From NCBI GenBank assembly GCA_030598425.1, contig JAUVPY010000170.1, positions 1-6,486 on the forward strand: a stretch of DNA of 6,486 bases, given 5' to 3'. The first letter of the stretch is position 1, and every line of letters begins with the position of its first letter. A program made the translations under genes and the position numbers. The notes beneath the pieces are model-generated. The model had not been told where the DNA came from and made no database searches. It worked only from the letters and a program-made list of their open reading frames with translations. Origin of the DNA: Anaerolineae bacterium (GTDB lineage: Bacteria > Chloroflexota > Anaerolineae > 4572-78 > NAK82). This document shows, in pieces, positions 5,551-6,486 of this stretch.

Positions 5551-6409
5551 TCGCTACCTCCAACACATAATCCACAACACGCCCTGGTATGTCGACGCCG
5601 GTGGTGTCGATGCTGTTGCGAAACTCAATGGTGTAGTTGACTTCGTTGACCAGCAACCCCCGTTCCGGGTCTTCCAGCAGATCGACGCCGAGGACGCCGC
5701 CTCCCACCGCGTGGGCTGCGCGGACACACATGTCGTTCAGTTCCGGCGTGACCGGGCAATTGGTCGCGTGCCCACCCCGCGCGGTGTTGGTGATCCAGTG
5801 GGGAGAGCAGCGGTAGATGGCGCCCACTGTTTCATCCCCGATGACAAAAGCACGGATGTCGCGCTCCGGTTTGGGGATGTACTCCTGAATGTAGAAGATC
5901 GAGTGGTGATAGCTGCCCAAAACCTGCTTGTGCTCCAGCAGCGCCTCGGCGGCTTCCCGGTCGTTCACCTTGGCCAGGAGCCGGCCCCAGGAGCCGATGG
6001 CCGGCTTGAGCACTACCGGATAACCTAACTCCTCGATAGCCTCCAGGGCCGACGGCGGGGTGAATGCAACCCGGGTGCGGGGGCTGGGGACGCCAGCACG
6101 GATCAGGGCTGAGGTTGTCTCCAGCTTGTTGCCGCAAGTAAGCGCCGCTGGATAGCTATTGACCGTTGGCACCCCCCAATCGTTTAAGATGCGCAGAGCG
6201 TAGAGAGCACGGGAATGATTAATGCATCGTTCTATGATGACATCGAAACGACGGAAGCCGTTCTCGTGCAGATCGAAAATGACCTGACGGTCGTCGATCA
6301 GCTCATAAGCGATTCCGCGCGCGTCCAGTGCGGCCAATAACAGCTTCTCCTCCACCCGAACCCTGGACATCAACACGGCGACGCGTGGTGTATCTACGTT
6401 TGAGTTCAT
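5540..6409 (-). CDS. lysX: LysX, alpha-aminoadipate-LysW ligase (ATP-grasp)
   Basis: ATP-grasp ligase joining the amino group of aminoadipate to the C-terminal glutamate of LysW, which protects it for the later steps. It has 289 residues from ATG 6409, close to the 280 of Thermus LysX. Motifs: [17 protein letters not shown] near the N-terminus, [19 protein letters not shown] (130-148; ATP-grasp lysine and glycine-rich loop), FYIQEYI (172-178), [10 protein letters not shown] (204-213), GVDLLED, and [13 protein letters not shown] (254-266; metal-binding Glu/Asn). WITNTARGG and the NEVN-EF-NS segment match LysX. A TTG at 6421 is also in frame, but the GGAGG at 6415-6419 that lies 5 nt before ATG 6409 decides the start. 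The gene lies 27 bp after lysW. The family also includes ArgX (glutamate-specific), bifunctional forms and RimK; the adjacent homocitrate synthase favours aminoadipate, but glutamate use cannot be excluded from sequence. Confidence 0.95.
   Translation of the reverse strand: MNSNVDTPRVAVLMSRVRVEEKLLLAALDARGIAYELIDDRQVIFDLHENGFRRFDVIIERCINHSRALYALRILNDWGVPTVNSYPAALTCGNKLETTSALIRAGVPSPRTRVAFTPPSALEAIEELGYPVVLKPAIGSWGRLLAKVNDREAAEALLEHKQVLGSYHHSIFYIQEYIPKPERDIRAFVIGDETVGAIYRCSPHWITNTARGGHATNCPVTPELNDMCVRAAHAVGGGVLGVDLLEDPERGLLVNEVNYTIEFRNSIDTTGVDIPGRVVDYVLEVANGV
5557..5561 (-). promoter_or_regulatory. Shine-Dalgarno sequence deciding the lysY start
   Basis: GGAGG lies 6 nt before ATG 5550, inside the last codons of lysX. 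It supports translation of the repeat-encoded LysY leader rather than a shorter start at the Rossmann fold. Confidence 0.75.
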
Positions 6410-6414
6410 TTGGG

Positions 6415-6419
6415 CCTCC
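6415..6419 (-). promoter_or_regulatory. Shine-Dalgarno sequence deciding the lysX start
   Basis: GGAGG lies 5 nt before ATG 6409 and overlaps the alternative TTG start at 6421, which argues against that longer start. Confidence 0.75.
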
Positions 6420-6436
6420 AATTCTTACTTTTTCCT

Positions 6437-6486
6437 TCATTCCCCCCAGTCTTCCTCCTCCTCCGGCGCCATTTCCAACGTGAGTG
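6437..6486 (-). CDS. lysW: LysW amino-group carrier protein, C-terminal end only
   Basis: The last 15 codons and a TGA stop (6437-6439) read LTLEMAPEEEEDWGE. The acidic tail ending in EDWGE is the hallmark of LysW, the roughly 55-residue zinc-containing acidic carrier whose terminal glutamate gamma-carboxylate is linked to the amino group of aminoadipate. The zinc-binding cysteines and the start lie beyond the window edge. The position immediately upstream of lysX, with a 27-bp spacer, is the standard arrangement. Short as it is, the exact terminal motif together with lysX next door makes the call firm. Confidence 0.93.
   Translation of the reverse strand, partial: LTLEMAPEEEEDWGE

Noticed and set aside
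6410..6421. TTG 6421 as the lysX start
   Set aside because: It overlaps the Shine-Dalgarno sequence that properly serves ATG 6409, and the added residues are not part of the family.
6451..6466. GGA/GAG triplet repeat near the lysW end (minus strand)
   Set aside because: It encodes the conserved acidic tail of LysW, so protein selection explains it without a repeat process.

Overview
The window is one minus-strand operon segment for lysine biosynthesis through the LysW carrier-protein version of the alpha-aminoadipate (AAA) pathway. In transcription order, from high to low coordinates, it holds lysW (only the last 15 codons), lysX, lysY, lysZ, lysJ, lysK and a homocitrate synthase gene that runs off the low-coordinate edge. 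There are no plus-strand genes, RNA genes or insertion sequences that I can support.

How the genes work together: homocitrate synthase condenses 2-oxoglutarate with acetyl-CoA, the first step of the pathway. After AAA is made by enzymes not present here (homoaconitase, homoisocitrate dehydrogenase, an aminotransferase), LysX attaches it by its amino group to the C-terminal glutamate of LysW. LysZ phosphorylates the side-chain carboxylate, LysY reduces it to the semialdehyde, LysJ transaminates it to LysW-lysine, and LysK releases lysine and recycles LysW. The presence of homocitrate synthase argues that the cluster serves lysine, not only LysW-dependent arginine synthesis.

Organism: a GC-rich bacterium. 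LysX, LysZ and LysK closely resemble my recollection of the Thermus proteins, but the gene order and the short tandem repeats at the junctions, which give NTQYAAR-type peptides when translated, fit an uncultured Chloroflexota (Anaerolineae-like) better. This placement is inference.

Layout: 6437-6486 lysW end; 5540-6409 lysX; 4453-5550 lysY (11 nt overlap with lysX); 4331-4452 intergenic with two convergent heptamer arrays forming a long hairpin; 3524-4330 lysZ; 3417-3523 octamer and heptamer arrays; 2250-3416 (or up to 3452) lysJ; a 10-bp gap inside heptamer arrays; 995-2239 lysK; 4 nt ATGA overlap; 1-998 homocitrate synthase.

The unusual layer is the repeats. Five of the six gene junctions carry short direct repeats with units of 6, 7 or 8 bp, and another set lies inside lysK. 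The family with plus-strand unit RYTGCGT occurs three times in one orientation. Some arrays are translated, extending LysJ, LysK and LysY with low-complexity peptides; another supplies the lysJ stop codon; two inverted pairs could form RNA hairpins. The enzymes look ordinary; the repeats are what deserves a second look.
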